From contig BCKK01000009.1 of the NCBI GenBank assembly GCA_001600615.1, positions 558,156 to 622,155 on the forward strand: DNA of 64,000 bases, in the 5' to 3' direction. The notes beneath the pieces were generated by a model, which was not told the origin of the DNA, ran no database searches, and saw nothing but the letters and a program-made list of their open reading frames with translations. Below are positions 34,192 to 45,979 of the stretch, in pieces. The first letter of the stretch is position 1. Each line of letters starts with the position of its first letter. Position numbers and translations under genes: made by a program. Source of the stretch: Dioszegia crocea. Its lineage: Eukaryota > Basidiomycota > Tremellomycetes > Tremellales > Bulleribasidiaceae.

Positions 34192-37100
34192 CTAACACCT
34201 GATAGCTTTTTGTATTTTGTACCATAGATCCTCCGCCTTCACCGCCGCGACCGCAAAGAGCGGCGTCATGGTGCTCAGAAAGCAGTGCAAGAATATCGTG
34301 CGTTGTTGATTCGAGAGCTCCCCGCGGTACTTGCCGATTGTCCTAAAAGCCCATTCGGAGCCATACCCTACGCCCAAGTATGGTACCATAATGACGACGA
34401 TGAAGATTGGGTCAAAGATCCAGTCAGGTATCTTGCTGAATACAGTAGAAGGGAAGCAGATGATAGTCTTCCACAGCGGTCGCTTGGTACGATTGGTGCG
34501 CCCACGGGCAGTCGAGAGGGATTTCTTCGCCTTGGCAGTACTTTTGGCTCGGGGGCTGGCGTTGAACATCCAGTACAGGGAACAGGCGAAAGTGGGGACT
34601 CCGACAAGCATGATGAAGTTGAGTAGGAGGAAGGCTGTAGTATTGGACATCCTTGCAGAGACTTTGGTGACGATGGTTCCGTCGGCATGGACCGAGCCGT
34701 TTTTGGTCGGTGGCGTTTCATCGCCAGCGGCAGCGGTAACGAGGATGGCGTAATAGCCTAGGACACCGGTAAAGGAGATCAGGGTCAGCAGACCTGTAAA
34801 TTTTCCCATCATGCCCCAGCTGCACCCCCTCATCATCTCCGCCGGACCTCGACATCTCGCTCCCATCATCAATGCCTCTCCGGCAACTGCGAGGGAATGG
34901 AGAAGCTGGCGCGGAGCACTCAAGGCCCAAACCACCTTGGCCTTGATGCGCCTCCCTGCCTTCGTGAACACTCCCCAGAACCTCCTCATCAGCGCACCAT
35001 ATCGCCTCTCCTCCTTCGGTAGCTTTGCGATGAAGAGGGTAACGGTACACATATCGAAGATGAAGATCAAGCCGAAAAAGGTCCAGAGGATGAGCAGGAT
35101 AGTAGGGCCGGTCGATCCGCCCCCCAGGATATCGGCCAGCCTGGCAAGGACGAAGGGAACCTTGCCCTTATCGGCGGACACCTCGGCTCGTCTTCTCATA
35201 TTGGCAGTTTCTTTTGGGATGTTGAAAAGGAGTGTGATTTGCTGACCCACTGCGAGTATCCCTGCCGTAGACAGCACGCAAAGCAGCGATGCGATTGGTG
35301 CGTGGGTGATGACGAACAAGAGGAATCTAGCGAGAGAGATGGGACCGTTAATTTGAGGCATTGTCGTACCGGGTGATAGGTCGGGAGGCAGGGCGATATT
35401 TTCGCCTAGCTCATCAGACTCTCTGTCTGCAGCCGTCTCCTCTTTCTTCGCCTTGCGCAGACTCCTCTGTCTCGCTTGTTTCTCTGACTTTTTGGCCGCT
35501 TTGGACGTGGTCTTTTTGACCTTTTTCGTCCTTCTCACTCTCATCGCCTCGTTAAGGGGTGCGTCGGCTTTGTCGGCGTGTATCACAGACGCTCGGCCAT
35601 CGCTGTCAGACTCAACATCAATTGCCGAGTCTGAGTCAACAACTGGGACCTTCCGTTGGTGGCTCTTTGTTGTGGTGACTGCGGCACCATTGGGCTCGCC
35701 TCCCCTCATGCTACCTCCATCAAGGTCGATCGCTTCGTCCTCGAACGCTTCATCATCGCTCAACGCTTTATCCTTTTTCCCTCCAGCTGTATTCTTTCTC
35801 ACCGGCTTTCCATACGTCGTTTTCTCATTATACCAGGTATTCGAAGCATCGGACCTAGTGCCATCCGAGGACTTTTTTGCGAGAGCCGTATCAGCTTCCC
35901 CCTTTTCCTTTTGGAAGCCTTTTTGTTCCCCATCCTTTTGAGCTTTCTTGGCAAGTAAGAGTCGGGCCAATTCTGTTGTGTTCTCTTTAGAAAGAGTTTG
36001 AGGTTTGACGTTCTCTGTGTCGTCCCTTCTTGATTGTTGCTTCCGGCGACCTGACGGTGTGACGTCGTTATCGGTATCGCTGTATGCGAACTCATCGGAA
36101 AACGGATCTTTTGCCTTTTTCACATCTGTACCTATCAGCCGAAAATACAGTGGTCGGTCAACCGGGGCTCATGCGAGAATTGGAAATCTGACTTACCGAG
36201 TTTCTCGGCTGAGCCGCTCTCAGTACCTCCTTTCTCCGTACTCTGATGGTGCCTATCTGGGTCCTGAGATGTCTCTCGTGGACTTTTAGGCCGGCTATCA
36301 TAAGATGGAGCGGCAGTGTCGTTCACGGGATGTGAGGTGATTGGCGAGGCTTGCGATTGTGAGTTCCCGTTCAGATTCTTGGGTGGGGCGGTCGTTGTAC
36401 CTGGGACTCCGCCTCCTGTGCTGCCAGGTTGATATTTCTTCACTTGAACCGGAGGCCAGCGTACTGTTCTCTCCGGACGTTCCGCTAATGGAGTCAGTCA
36501 GGTCCACATCATAGGCGTGACCTTATGGACATAGCGAATGCAGACATACCCTGACTGTCTTTGATCGGACTTGAGTAGATTGTCTCAGGTCGCGCAGCAT
36601 TCTCATTCTGGAGCATCGGTTCCCTCTTCAGCTGTTCAGCCTTAGGCTTAGACTGGGTTTCGATGAGCGCTTTCTGTCTCGCAGCCTCATCATACTCCTC
36701 AGTGATGTCTAACACTCTCGGGCCATCGAGATCTGCGGAAGGCAAGGCATAAGCGAAGCGATCGTCGTCATTCCCTGTTTGTTGATGGGATGAGTGGTTT
36801 TTATTGTTGGCATCGTGACGTCTCGGTAGCAAATCTTCAGCCCCTTGCGCTTTAGGCGCATCTGTCGTATTGTCGCCTGCTGCTGTAGCAGCACGGTGAG
36901 TCGGACTGTGCGGGGTGAAAAGATTGTTTGCCGATCGCACACGCTCAGGCTCCTGGAAAGCCGCTTCTGTTTCCTGTCTTACGACCGGCACTTTGGTGTC
37001 ACCCTTCTGTTCCCGGTTGCCTTTGACTTTTGCCTTGAAAGCAGCCATATCTTCGTCCGCCTTGGGCTTTTCCTCAAGTCTGAGTTGCTCTTTGCGTGGA

Positions 37101-40100
37101 GAAACAACTGACACCTCGACGGTCTCTTGCGGTGGCGGTTCTGAGATATCAGCCGACACATTCCACTTCACGGCAAAGACGATTGAAGAGACTATTTGTA
37201 CCGATCATGATGAGCTGAAAACTCACTTGAGCCGTCCCTGATGGCATCCATTCTTTGCTTTTCAGCCTCGAACTGTTCCTCTATCTCTTTGTTGTCTCTC
37301 TCCTGGGAGTACTGCGCTTTTGAGACGACGTGTACCAGCCCTTCTGCATTGTATCAGCGATTTCCCTCAACGCTGACTCCTGAAGTGACTCACTAGTCTC
37401 ACGCTCACTCTTGTCCAGATCCTTCTTGACTGGGCTCGCAAGCTTCACTGCGGGCTCGGGTACGGGCGAGCCGACTGGCGCGGTCGCCGATTTGGCGGCG
37501 TTCTCAGCGTCCCTCCGTTTCTTCTCCTTGATATCCCTTCGATACCTTTTGCTGTCCTTGTCGGAATCACGCTTGGATTCCTCTGTCGGCTTCGGCGGGG
37601 AAATCAACGGCACCGAGATATCCCTGGTCACTTTATCGGCCGCTCCACCCGGCGGTTCCTCAGCCGGAGTCTGCCTCAGTCCCCTCTTGCGTCTTTTTTC
37701 GAAGTCCTCCTCATCTTTCTTCTGATCTGCGTCTTTCGGTTTCCCCACTACATCCTTCTCCACTTCATCCTTTCCTCCTATTGAAGCCTTAGAACCCTCT
37801 TTCAGCCTTTTAGGCGAGCTTAGAGTTAGATCCTTGCTGGGCTCATCCTTAGTTCCCGCTTCCGGTCCCGTTGGCTCGATCACGATCGCTGGTGCCGATG
37901 GGGCAGTAGGTTTAGGTAGATGCGCCAGGGGATCTGTCGGGGTTGATCTTTCCTTCTGAGGTGGAAAGTCGTTCCAAGCGTGAGGGCCTTGCCCCGAGTA
38001 ATTGTTGATGATCGTGCCAGCCGGAGCAGCCTGTTGAAATCTCGTAGCTGGATCTGAGGACTGATATTGCGGCACGCGGCCAGCCTCGTCCTGGGAATTC
38101 CTTCCATTTGACCGCTTGTTCCCCCGACCAAAAATCCCGCCTAGATCGTCATATTTCGGAGCTCCCATCAGCCGCAGTGGAGAGTTACGCCGCTGTGATG
38201 TCTGCTGCTGACGACCTGCCTTCCGAGAGTCATCCGAGTACTCCTCCCTGCGTCCTGACCTCCCTCGTGCTCTTGAAGATCGCTCGCCTTCCGACCCAGA
38301 TTCAGAGTCGCGGTGAGCATGACTTGCCAGCCGCTTCTGGCCGCGAGCTCTGGATCCGGATCTACTTAGGACCGAATTCTCCGCGCCTTTCCCTTGACGC
38401 CGTCTCGAGCTCCGGCCCATCTTATTCCCGGACTCTGCATGAGAATCCTCCTGGCCGGTTTCTTCACCAGTGTCGGATGACTGGACGCCCCTCGAGTCGC
38501 GGTGAGCATGACTCGCCAGCCGCTTCTGACCGCGAGCTTTTGATCCGGATCTGGTTCGGACCTTCTCCGCGCCTTTTTCTGGACGCCGTTTCGAAGTCCG
38601 CCCCTTCTCATTCCCGGACTCTGCATGAGAATCGTCCTGGTCGGTTTCTTCACCCGAGTCGGACGATCTGGCGGCCTCAATCTGCTTTTGGGCATGGACA
38701 TTTTCGCTTCTTCGGCCGGACGCCTCCCTATTCCTCTTCTTCCCTGGCTTGTCGCCAAGCACCATACCCTTGGAAACAGATTCAAATTCAGAATCAACCC
38801 CTTCCTCTAGCTGCTTCTGAGCCTTTCCTGCCTTCAGCCGTTTGACCGTGTCAGAATCTTCGTCGTCCGTCGACTCAACCGGCTCGTAGACTGGTATTGC
38901 CTTTTCCTCACTCTCCACTTTCTTGCTCCCCCTTCCCTTCCCCTTCGCCAGTTCCTTTTCCTCCTTCCTGGCTTTCTGCTTCTCCCCTTTCTCTTCTTTT
39001 CCAAGCTTTGACTTGGACGCTTCGCTTTCGTTCATGTCGTCGGCCGATAAAGCTGAGTCATGCCCTGCGTCTGCCAGCTGCAGCTGTTCAGGTTTGGCGT
39101 TCAGCTTGAGCGCCTCTCTCGCCTCCAGCCGATCCCTCTTTGATGCTTGCTTCCTCAGCGCCTTCTGTATTGTGTGTTCCTCCTTGCGTTCGTCACTTCC
39201 CTTCTGTTCCCACTCCAGAAGAGCCTTCTCCTCCTCCAACCTAGCCTCTTCCAATCGCTTCAGATCGTCTTCCCTCTTCTCCTCCCTCTTCTTCGCATCC
39301 TCTTCCTCTTGCAATCTGAGCTTCTCTGCCTTCTCGAGCTCTAGTTCTTTTTCCAGCTCCAAATCCTCCTTCTCCCTCTTCAGCCTCTCCAACTCTTCCT
39401 CCTTCTCCCTTCCCACCTCCTCCGCACTCTTCTCCGCTTGCAGTCTAACCTCCTCCAACCTCTCAAGCTCCAGTCTTTTCGCGTCTTCCAATGCTTTGGC
39501 CTCCTTCTCTTCCTGCAGCCTAACCTGCTCCAATCTCTCCATTTCCTTCCGCACCTCCTCGGCATCCTTCTCAGCTTGCAGCCTGAGCGCCGCCTGCCTG
39601 TCCACCTCATCCTTCTCAATTTGCAGCTTGAGAGCCGCTAGTCTGTCCAGCTCTTCCTTCGCCTTGATCGCCTCCAATGCCTTCTTCTTGGACTCCGCCT
39701 CCAATGCCTTCTTCTTGGCCTCTGCCTCTTTGAGCGCCCCCGCCAGTCTAACCAGTTCACCTTTCGCCTTCGCCTCCGCCTCCAATTCTTCCTTCGCCTG
39801 AGCCTCTTCGAGCAACTTCTTTTGTCTGGCCTCTTCCTCTCGCAGCTTGGCGTTCCGCGCTTCCAGCAATCTTAGTTCCTCCGCCACCTGCTTCGCTTTT
39901 GCTTCAGCGAGCTTTTGGCGGCCAAATGCTATCATGCGTTCTTTTTCTGCCGTCGCCGCCAGCTCTGCAGCTGTCTTGGCCTTGTTCAATTCGCCTTCGG
40001 CTTCAATAAGATTCTTGGGGTTTCTTGACCAAAGTGGTATGGCGAGAGGGTCCAAAGGAGGTTTAGGAGGCAGTGGTGGCTACCAGGGATCAGCGAAGAC

Positions 40101-41135
40101 CAGCAGAGCGCAAGGAAGAGAGCTTACAAGTCCGGTCTGAGCTTGGGGGCTGATCCCGGCCCCAGACATCATGGCGTCCTAAGATATCAGTAATCTGTCC
40201 GCATGGTATAGAGCCATGTTGGGGGTTTTACTGACAAATTTGGCCCTGGCTTGTTCAGCCAGCAGTCGCTTTTCAACTTCCGCATGATGCTCGGGGAAGG
40301 GATCCGCCATCATGACTATAGGTTGAGGAGTTGGACAACCACCAGGCAAAACTGGGAGCTGAATGAAATTTGGCGCAGCGGATGCGAAGGAGTTTCCACC
40401 ACCAGTTTGTGCAAGTCCTGTATTGATAGGCGGAGGACGCCCATCTCCTCCGCCTGCCGGAGGGGCTACATCGAAGGCGACTCCACGCCCTTGAGGAGGC
40501 GGAGCGGTTCCTCCGGACACCTGCGTGGAGATGTCCGTCCGGAACACTTCCTCCGCCAAGTCCCCAGGATACTCCCTATGACTCATATTCTCAAAACTGG
40601 CCGTTTCGTCCAAATTCAGGAACACCTCCAGGTCAAGCGGTTGATATTTCAGAGGAGAGATGACTTCGGTATGCACATGTCGGGAGACCTCGGGCCATGG
40701 GTTGATAGGCTGGATCGGCTGGAGGGGTTCTGCCTGAGGTTCCGGCTGAGGTAGAGGGGTATTGCCATTTTGACCTCCGCCACCTTGATTGCCGGTCCCA
40801 GTCCCCAGTGGTACTGCGCCGTACCGACCACGTGGAGCGGGCGGAGGAGCATCGCGTATATTTGAAGGCAAGGGATCGGCCGAACGAGGTGCCGGGGCAG
40901 GGTTATTGGGAGTGATATCAGGGGGGTTGGTCAAGATAGGTTGATTGTCGGCTGGATTTCGCTCTCTTTGTCGCCGGCGCTCGGTCTTTGTAGCTTCAGC
41001 CTCGGGAGTTGATCGTTGGAGACCTGGTACGCTCGGTAGCCAGCCCTTGACATGTGCCGTGGAAGCGATAAGGACGCCGAGCACGATAGCGACGAGTGTG
41101 ATGGCCTCCCAGAAGGCACTGTTTGCTGACGTCAT
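34192..41135 (-). CDS. Giant coiled-coil, multi-TM protein of unknown function
   Basis: Seven exons (40236-41135, 40128-40178, 37394-40079, 37227-37343, 36550-37140, 36197-36484, 34192-36131) join in frame to 2190 residues. Residues 8-28 are one membrane span (AFWEAITLVAIVLGVLIASTA). A Pro/Gly-rich segment follows to about 315. Residues 335-650 form a very regular Glu/Lys/Arg/Leu coiled coil. Residues 785-915 contain a duplicated 63-residue Arg/Ser/Asp block, and the centre is highly charged and disordered. Around 1805-2185 are about six spans, e.g. FLLFVITHAPIASLLCVLS, TILLILWTFFGLIFIFDM and FLLLNFIMLVGVPTFACSLYW. No known domain was recognised. A tethering or scaffold role between membranes is only a guess. 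The exon joins all use local consensus signals, which supports one gene rather than three. Confidence 0.7.
38290..38680 (-). repeat. Tandem duplication of a 189-bp coding unit
   Basis: Two copies with 189-nt (63-codon) spacing lie inside the giant gene. Both encode SSDxGEETxQxDSHAESGN, then a basic stretch, then ARGQKRLASHAHRDS. The shared 3' part is nearly identical at nucleotide level (compare 38305 onward with 38494 onward), which suggests a fairly recent internal duplication. Confidence 0.9.
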
Positions 41136-41535
41136 CTTGCTCTGCGGGCGAGTTTTGGATGATTTCCACCGAAAAACCGTTGCGTCTTATGCATATAGAT
41201 AGTACATAGGAGGGTATGATTGGCTATCAGAAGATTGGAGAGCTGGCATAAAGGAGCAGCCAACAAGCAGGAGGTGCAAGGGGTAGCGACCTCAAAGGAG
41301 CGCCACAGCCACGACTCACTGCCACACTCGCTTAACTCGCCAAAGACGCGTTCGATTGGCCTCGTTTCAGGTTGTGTGTTTGTGTGTGTTTTGTGTTTGG
41401 CACTCTGCGTGTAATCTTATTCTGCGACACGGGGCTGAGAATGACGGTGTCTCAACCTCACTATCCCTGGGCTAAGCCTATAAATCATTCCTTGCTGTGT
41501 AGTTTGCGTTGCAATCATATCACTGCCCAATCAAC
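41136..41535. other. Divergent promoter between the giant gene and the TKL-like kinase
   Basis: Contains a TG-rich stretch (41372-41400) and a TATAAA at 41479-41484, about 50 bp upstream of the kinase ATG. No gene was seen. Confidence 0.5.
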
Positions 41536-43692
41536 ATGGATTTCGATGTCATTCCGGTGAGTCTGCGCCTCTTTGTCCTGGGTTCGAGCTGACTGGGTAG
41601 TATGAGGATATAGCCTGGGGAGAGAAGTTGGGATCGGGAAGTTTTGGCTCTGTCTTCAAGGGTATGTGTCCGCGGATATGTGATGAGATCCAGCTGATTA
41701 TCTAGGAAACTATTTGGGTATCGATATCGCCATCAAAGAAGTATTGCCTTCAACCGAGTATGATGTGAGTCTCGGCCGTCAGTAGGGGTACAGTCACTGA
41801 CGTATAGGTACACAAGTACTTTGAAAGGGAATGGCGCATCATGCGGGAATGTAGACACCCCAATATCGTCCTCTTCTTGGGTCTATCAAAGGCTGTAGAC
41901 GGAGACGGTCGAGTTTTGTGAGCTTCCCTCTTTTGTCATCTAGACCTGTCTGACGTCCACAGCATCGTCTCGGAATTCGTGCCCAGAGGCAATCTCAGAC
42001 AATTCATCCTCTCATCCCATTCTTTCCCATGGCGACTCCGACTATCCTTCGCTACGGATGTAGCTCGGGCTGTGGCCTATCTCCACGCGCGACAGGTAGG
42101 TCATTCAATGGATCATACTGACAACCAGTGTATTCATCGTGATCTCAAAGGTGAAAACCTCTTGATTACCAGTAATGAACGAATCAAAGTGACAGATTTC
42201 GGATTCGCCAGGATTGCTTCTAGGAACGCGGATGAGATGAGGCGGATGACTTACTGCGGTACCGATGTGAGATCCTTTCCCGCATACTTGAGACATGACT
42301 GATACTTTAGGGCTATATGAGTCCCGAAATCATCAATGGCTTCGAATTTGACCTACCTACCGATGTCTTTTCTCTTGGTATCATCTTTACCGAAATCCTC
42401 TCTCGTCGACTCGTAGACTCCAAGACATTCATCGTGAGTCCCATCTCGACCATGACTAACTTTCCAGCGCCAAGCACCATCTTTCGTCCCTGATCAAGCT
42501 GAGGTCAGACGACGAGCATCTAAAGGTTGTCCCCCAGCTTTCGTCGAGCTCGCCCTTCATTGCTGTCTCGAAGACCCTGCCGCCCGGCCCAAGATGCCCG
42601 AAGTCTTAGCGCGCCTCAGGGAGATTGAGCTTGACGTCCTCAGTCGGCTAGACAACGAGACGGAGCATGTGGGCTCGATTAGGATCTTACAGCATACCGG
42701 TAAACGCGCCATGCCGATCTTTGAGCCTGTGAAAGAAACGACTGCAGCTCAAAGGGAGGATGAAGGCGAAGCGAGTGATAAGCGAATGGAAGAGGACGCG
42801 TTGGAGGCTTTGGCAAAGTTACAAGTGGATGGGAAAGGGGCTGCAGAGCCTGGGGAGGGTGATACGAAGGATACATGGAGGACGGCAAGGTGGGAAGAGC
42901 AACCAAGTGTCATTACTCAATGGTCGGACGCGAGCGAAATGAGAGGTATGTCTGTGAAGTTGGGTATAGGCTGATTTCAGGCCATCATCGCCTTTTACCT
43001 TCTGATCAGACTTCCTCTTCATTCGAAGCTGGTCCGCCACACGATTACGACTCTTCATTCATGCAGAATGTCGGTAATGCTTCTGCGATTCAGAATGCTA
43101 TTCCGCCAGATGATACCACGTCAACAATGACCATCAAAGCTTCACCATCTGGTACTTCCCTCCCTGCCCTGGATTCCACCCCTGAGGAGCCTATCCCCAA
43201 GGCCACAGCGACGGAAGCTGCTCCGCCGTCGACAGAATCGGAAGCCCCAGCTGTACCGGAGAAGATCAAGACCAAGGCGGATCGGGCGGATGAAGAAGCG
43301 GCGAAGCAGGCCCAGCCTCCTGCGCATGGGACCCATAGGTTCACTCTGATTGAGAAGGAAGCTTTAACGTTGTTGAGCGGCAAGAAGCCCTCTACTTGTG
43401 AGTTGTTGACCTTTGCTATTCAGGATGGTTGCTGATGAAGTAGTCCCTTCGACATTTGCTGCTTTCTTGCCTAAAGCTTTGGCCCCAAGTAATAAGTGCC
43501 CAGTATGTCATAAGCGGATCGGTCAACGCCCAGCTCTTCAGTGTGATGATTGCTCAGGTATGTCTTTCTCTTTACCCAGTGAGCACGAGCTGACTGTCAG
43601 TCTTCGTCCATGTCAAATGCTCCCACGCCGCCGCTAGGGATTGTACAGGCGAAGAAGCTGGAGCTCGCGTGACGGCTGAGCGCAAGGCATGA
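41536..43692 (+). CDS. TKL-like protein kinase with C-terminal C1-type zinc finger
   Basis: A multi-exon gene from ATG 41536 to the stop at 43690-43692. The kinase domain begins almost at the N-terminus: GSGSFGSVFKG (P-loop), IAIKEV (ATP lysine), HPNIVLFLGLS, CIHRDLKGENLL (catalytic loop), VTDFGFARIAS and GYMSPEIINGFEFDLPTDVFSLGI. HPNIVLFLG and the substrate-loop pattern are typical of TKL/MAP3K-like kinases. A ~170-residue linker rich in Glu, Ser and Pro follows. The C-terminus has NKCPVCHKRIGQRPALQCDDC with VFVHVKC and a last Cys, giving C-x2-C-x11-C-x2-C-x4-H-x2-C-x7-C, the C1 (phorbol-ester/DAG-type) zinc spacing. The first C1 histidine would be in GTHRF but the spacing to the first Cys is enlarged, so lipid binding is uncertain. 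It is convergent with the GH16 gene. Confidence 0.85.
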
Positions 43693-43885
43693 TGTGTGGC
43701 GATGAAATATGAGGAAGTGATTGTATGCTCTAGTTCGCGTGGCGGGATCTCGTTGGATGTATACTCGTATCGTTATTCTACGAGATTTGAGAACCAGGCC
43801 TGACCAGCTGATGGCCATGACCCCTAGCATAGAATATCGACATTCTGACAGTATAGACAGCCTACAACCCACCATCTATCACCAT

Positions 43886-45979
43886 CTAGATCACGTCCAG
43901 AAGCAACATCAGTCCCAAACTCGTCATCATTGCCAATCCTTCCGCTCTCCACACCTTCAATCTGCTTCCCGCCCGACTCTCCTTGGTCTTCGGAGGTGGC
44001 TCGACAAAGTTGACAGGGCCCGGACTTCCAGTAAGGTTGGCATTCGTCGGCGCTTGTTGCGGAATTGCAACCTCGCCCTTGAGCTGATAGACTTTAAGGC
44101 TGTTGATGAGCCAAATGGCATTATTGAGGTTTGCCTATATTGATCAGCTTTGCTTCAGTCTATACTTGACAGAACGCGCTAGCTGGGACTTACGGGGTTC
44201 GCAACTATTTCTGCACATGTTCCGGGACAATATGGGAACTCTGGGCGAGGTAAGCTTGATAATACACTGCGCAAGTCATGAAAGCAGAAGCTTACGGTGA
44301 TACAGTCCTCCAGCCCAGTCACCTGTAAATATCAGCGAGGGCATAGCCAATATGCGAATGATGGAGACATACCACAGAGATTGATGTTGAGTATCAGAGT
44401 CTGAGGCTTGAAATATTCGAATGGATTACAAGTAGCTGCTCCCCATGCTGCAACTGGTTGACCCCCTGCACTTGTTAAGCTTGTGAATTTGACAGCTCTT
44501 ATGATCACGCAAACTTACATCCAGCAGGAATGGGCGCGCCTTTGGTGATACTGCCTATATCAGCGCATCCTATATATCTACAAAGCAGACATTTGCTTAC
44601 TCGGCCGGTATATCCTTCCTCAACCAATTCCCTATCCCGTCAGCTTTAGCTCGTCAGATCAATCCTGAGCGGTCCGATCAGCTTACACATCTTAATACCA
44701 TCTCCGTCCCACTGCATCGCATATACCCCACCACCTTGCGCATTGACCTTCTCGCCATATGAGTCTTGCGACTTGGAGAGAATAGAGCAGCCTGTGCCTC
44801 CTGTCTCATTAGCGTAGGCCATCATTGGAGCAAGACTACCCACCTGAAGCTCTATCGCAGATTGGGTTCTACAGAATCAGTACTGCTCCCAGGGTGCGAA
44901 ATCAGAGATATTTGCAGATAGGACTTACTTGGAGTTGACCGCTGAATCTGCCGGGAGTCTGATCCACCACGCAACCGGGTTTGGTGTGTCTGCCTATCAG
45001 CTGTTGCCTTTCAGACCCGGAAGGAGGTACTGTTAATTACATCGTCATTTGACTGAGATGGTCAGCTTTGATGCAATCGTCCGCAAATTGATCGCTAGGA
45101 AGAGCTTACTTTTGGTTCATTGATTGAATACCCTCCTGACTTGGTCAGCTTGAGACGCGGCACGGGTGTCGAAGGCTTACGATAATATCGATCTCTCCCT
45201 GACAATGTCAGCTATCCGACAATCAGACCAAGACCGGGAACCAGCTTACCGCCAAAGGCCACGTATCATTATATCCCAATGTCCAGACTGAGATGTCAGC
45301 TCTGACCATCCTCTGATCGAGGGAGAGATGATATTCTGAACTTACATGCCGGCCAAACACCGCAGCCCCACGGCATGAGCCTTACATCAATGATGAAGAC
45401 ACCTCCAGCAAACAATTGGCGCGTCGTTATCCGGATGGAATCTCTCAACGTGCCGACTGGTAGGGTAGTCCAGTGATCCGCCTGAGATAATGTCAGTTGA
45501 CTTGCCGGTATCAATTATCAGCGTCTAACTTACCTGTATACCTGGTGTTCCGTCTTGAGTCCAGAAAGCGAGTCCACGGGCAAAGGCGTCTTTGGCGTTG
45601 ACGTAGCTGGATACATCAGCTGTCACCCGAAAACAATCGTGCGGGATGCAGCTTACTTGACAACTGAACAGGCGCTGAATCAGCATAAATTGCACTACAT
45701 AGAAAGCTACTCACGGCCATTGCTTGGGTCTGATCACTATCAGCAGATGTCACTACGCCCGCTTAGAAGGGACTCACCTGGTTCCGAGAAGAAATCCCAG
45801 CCATCGAAGAAGGTTTTTCCGCTGTACTCGATCTGGAGCACGAATGGGCTGACAGGTGCTTGTCTCTCATGCAGGCTGCGAAGTCGATCGTACCCATCAT
45901 CTGAATTGGGACTGGCGGCGAATGAGAAGGCGAAAGGTATAGCTACAATCAGGGCGAGTGTGGTGCGAAGGGGAATCAT
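43886..45979 (-). CDS. GH16 family beta-glucanase, probably GPI-anchored
   Basis: A secreted glycoside hydrolase of family 16 acting on beta-1,3(4)-glucan or wall glucan. The N-terminal signal peptide is MIPLRTTLALIVAIPFAFSFA. Family blocks follow: YSGKTFFDGWDFF, GLAFWTQDG, IDVRLMPWGCGVWPACWTLG, the catalytic GEIDIIEG (nucleophile E, D, acid/base E), HTKPGCVVD, SKSQDSYG, NINLCGDWAGGLYH, and a cysteine-rich FPYCPGTCAEIVAN. The C-terminus ends with a hydrophobic stretch (GLAMMTSLGLMLLLDVI) after a small-residue region, as in GPI signals. The gene is broken into many tiny exons (7, 12, 15, 18 and 26 nt among them), and the catalytic motif itself is split between two. Exon joins were checked by reading frame. 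Confidence 0.88.
45657..45663 (-). other. 7-nt micro-exon of the GH16 gene
   Basis: TTGTCAA (minus strand) lies between a CAG acceptor and a GTAAGC donor. It is required to keep frame between the 15-nt exon at 45715-45729 and the exon beginning with codons for YVNAKDAF. Together they read DPSNGLVNYVNAK. Confidence 0.75.

Noticed and set aside
34285..34753. Two plus-strand frames over 110 codons
   Set aside because: Antisense to the C-terminal TM domain of the giant gene.
37411..38845. Other long plus-strand frames opposite the giant gene
   Set aside because: Shadow frames with biased composition; no start context, splice pattern or family signature.
38923..39801. 292-codon Ser/Phe-rich open frame on the plus strand
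   Set aside because: Exact antisense of the Glu/Lys-rich coiled coil of the giant protein; Ser/Phe runs are the expected shadow.
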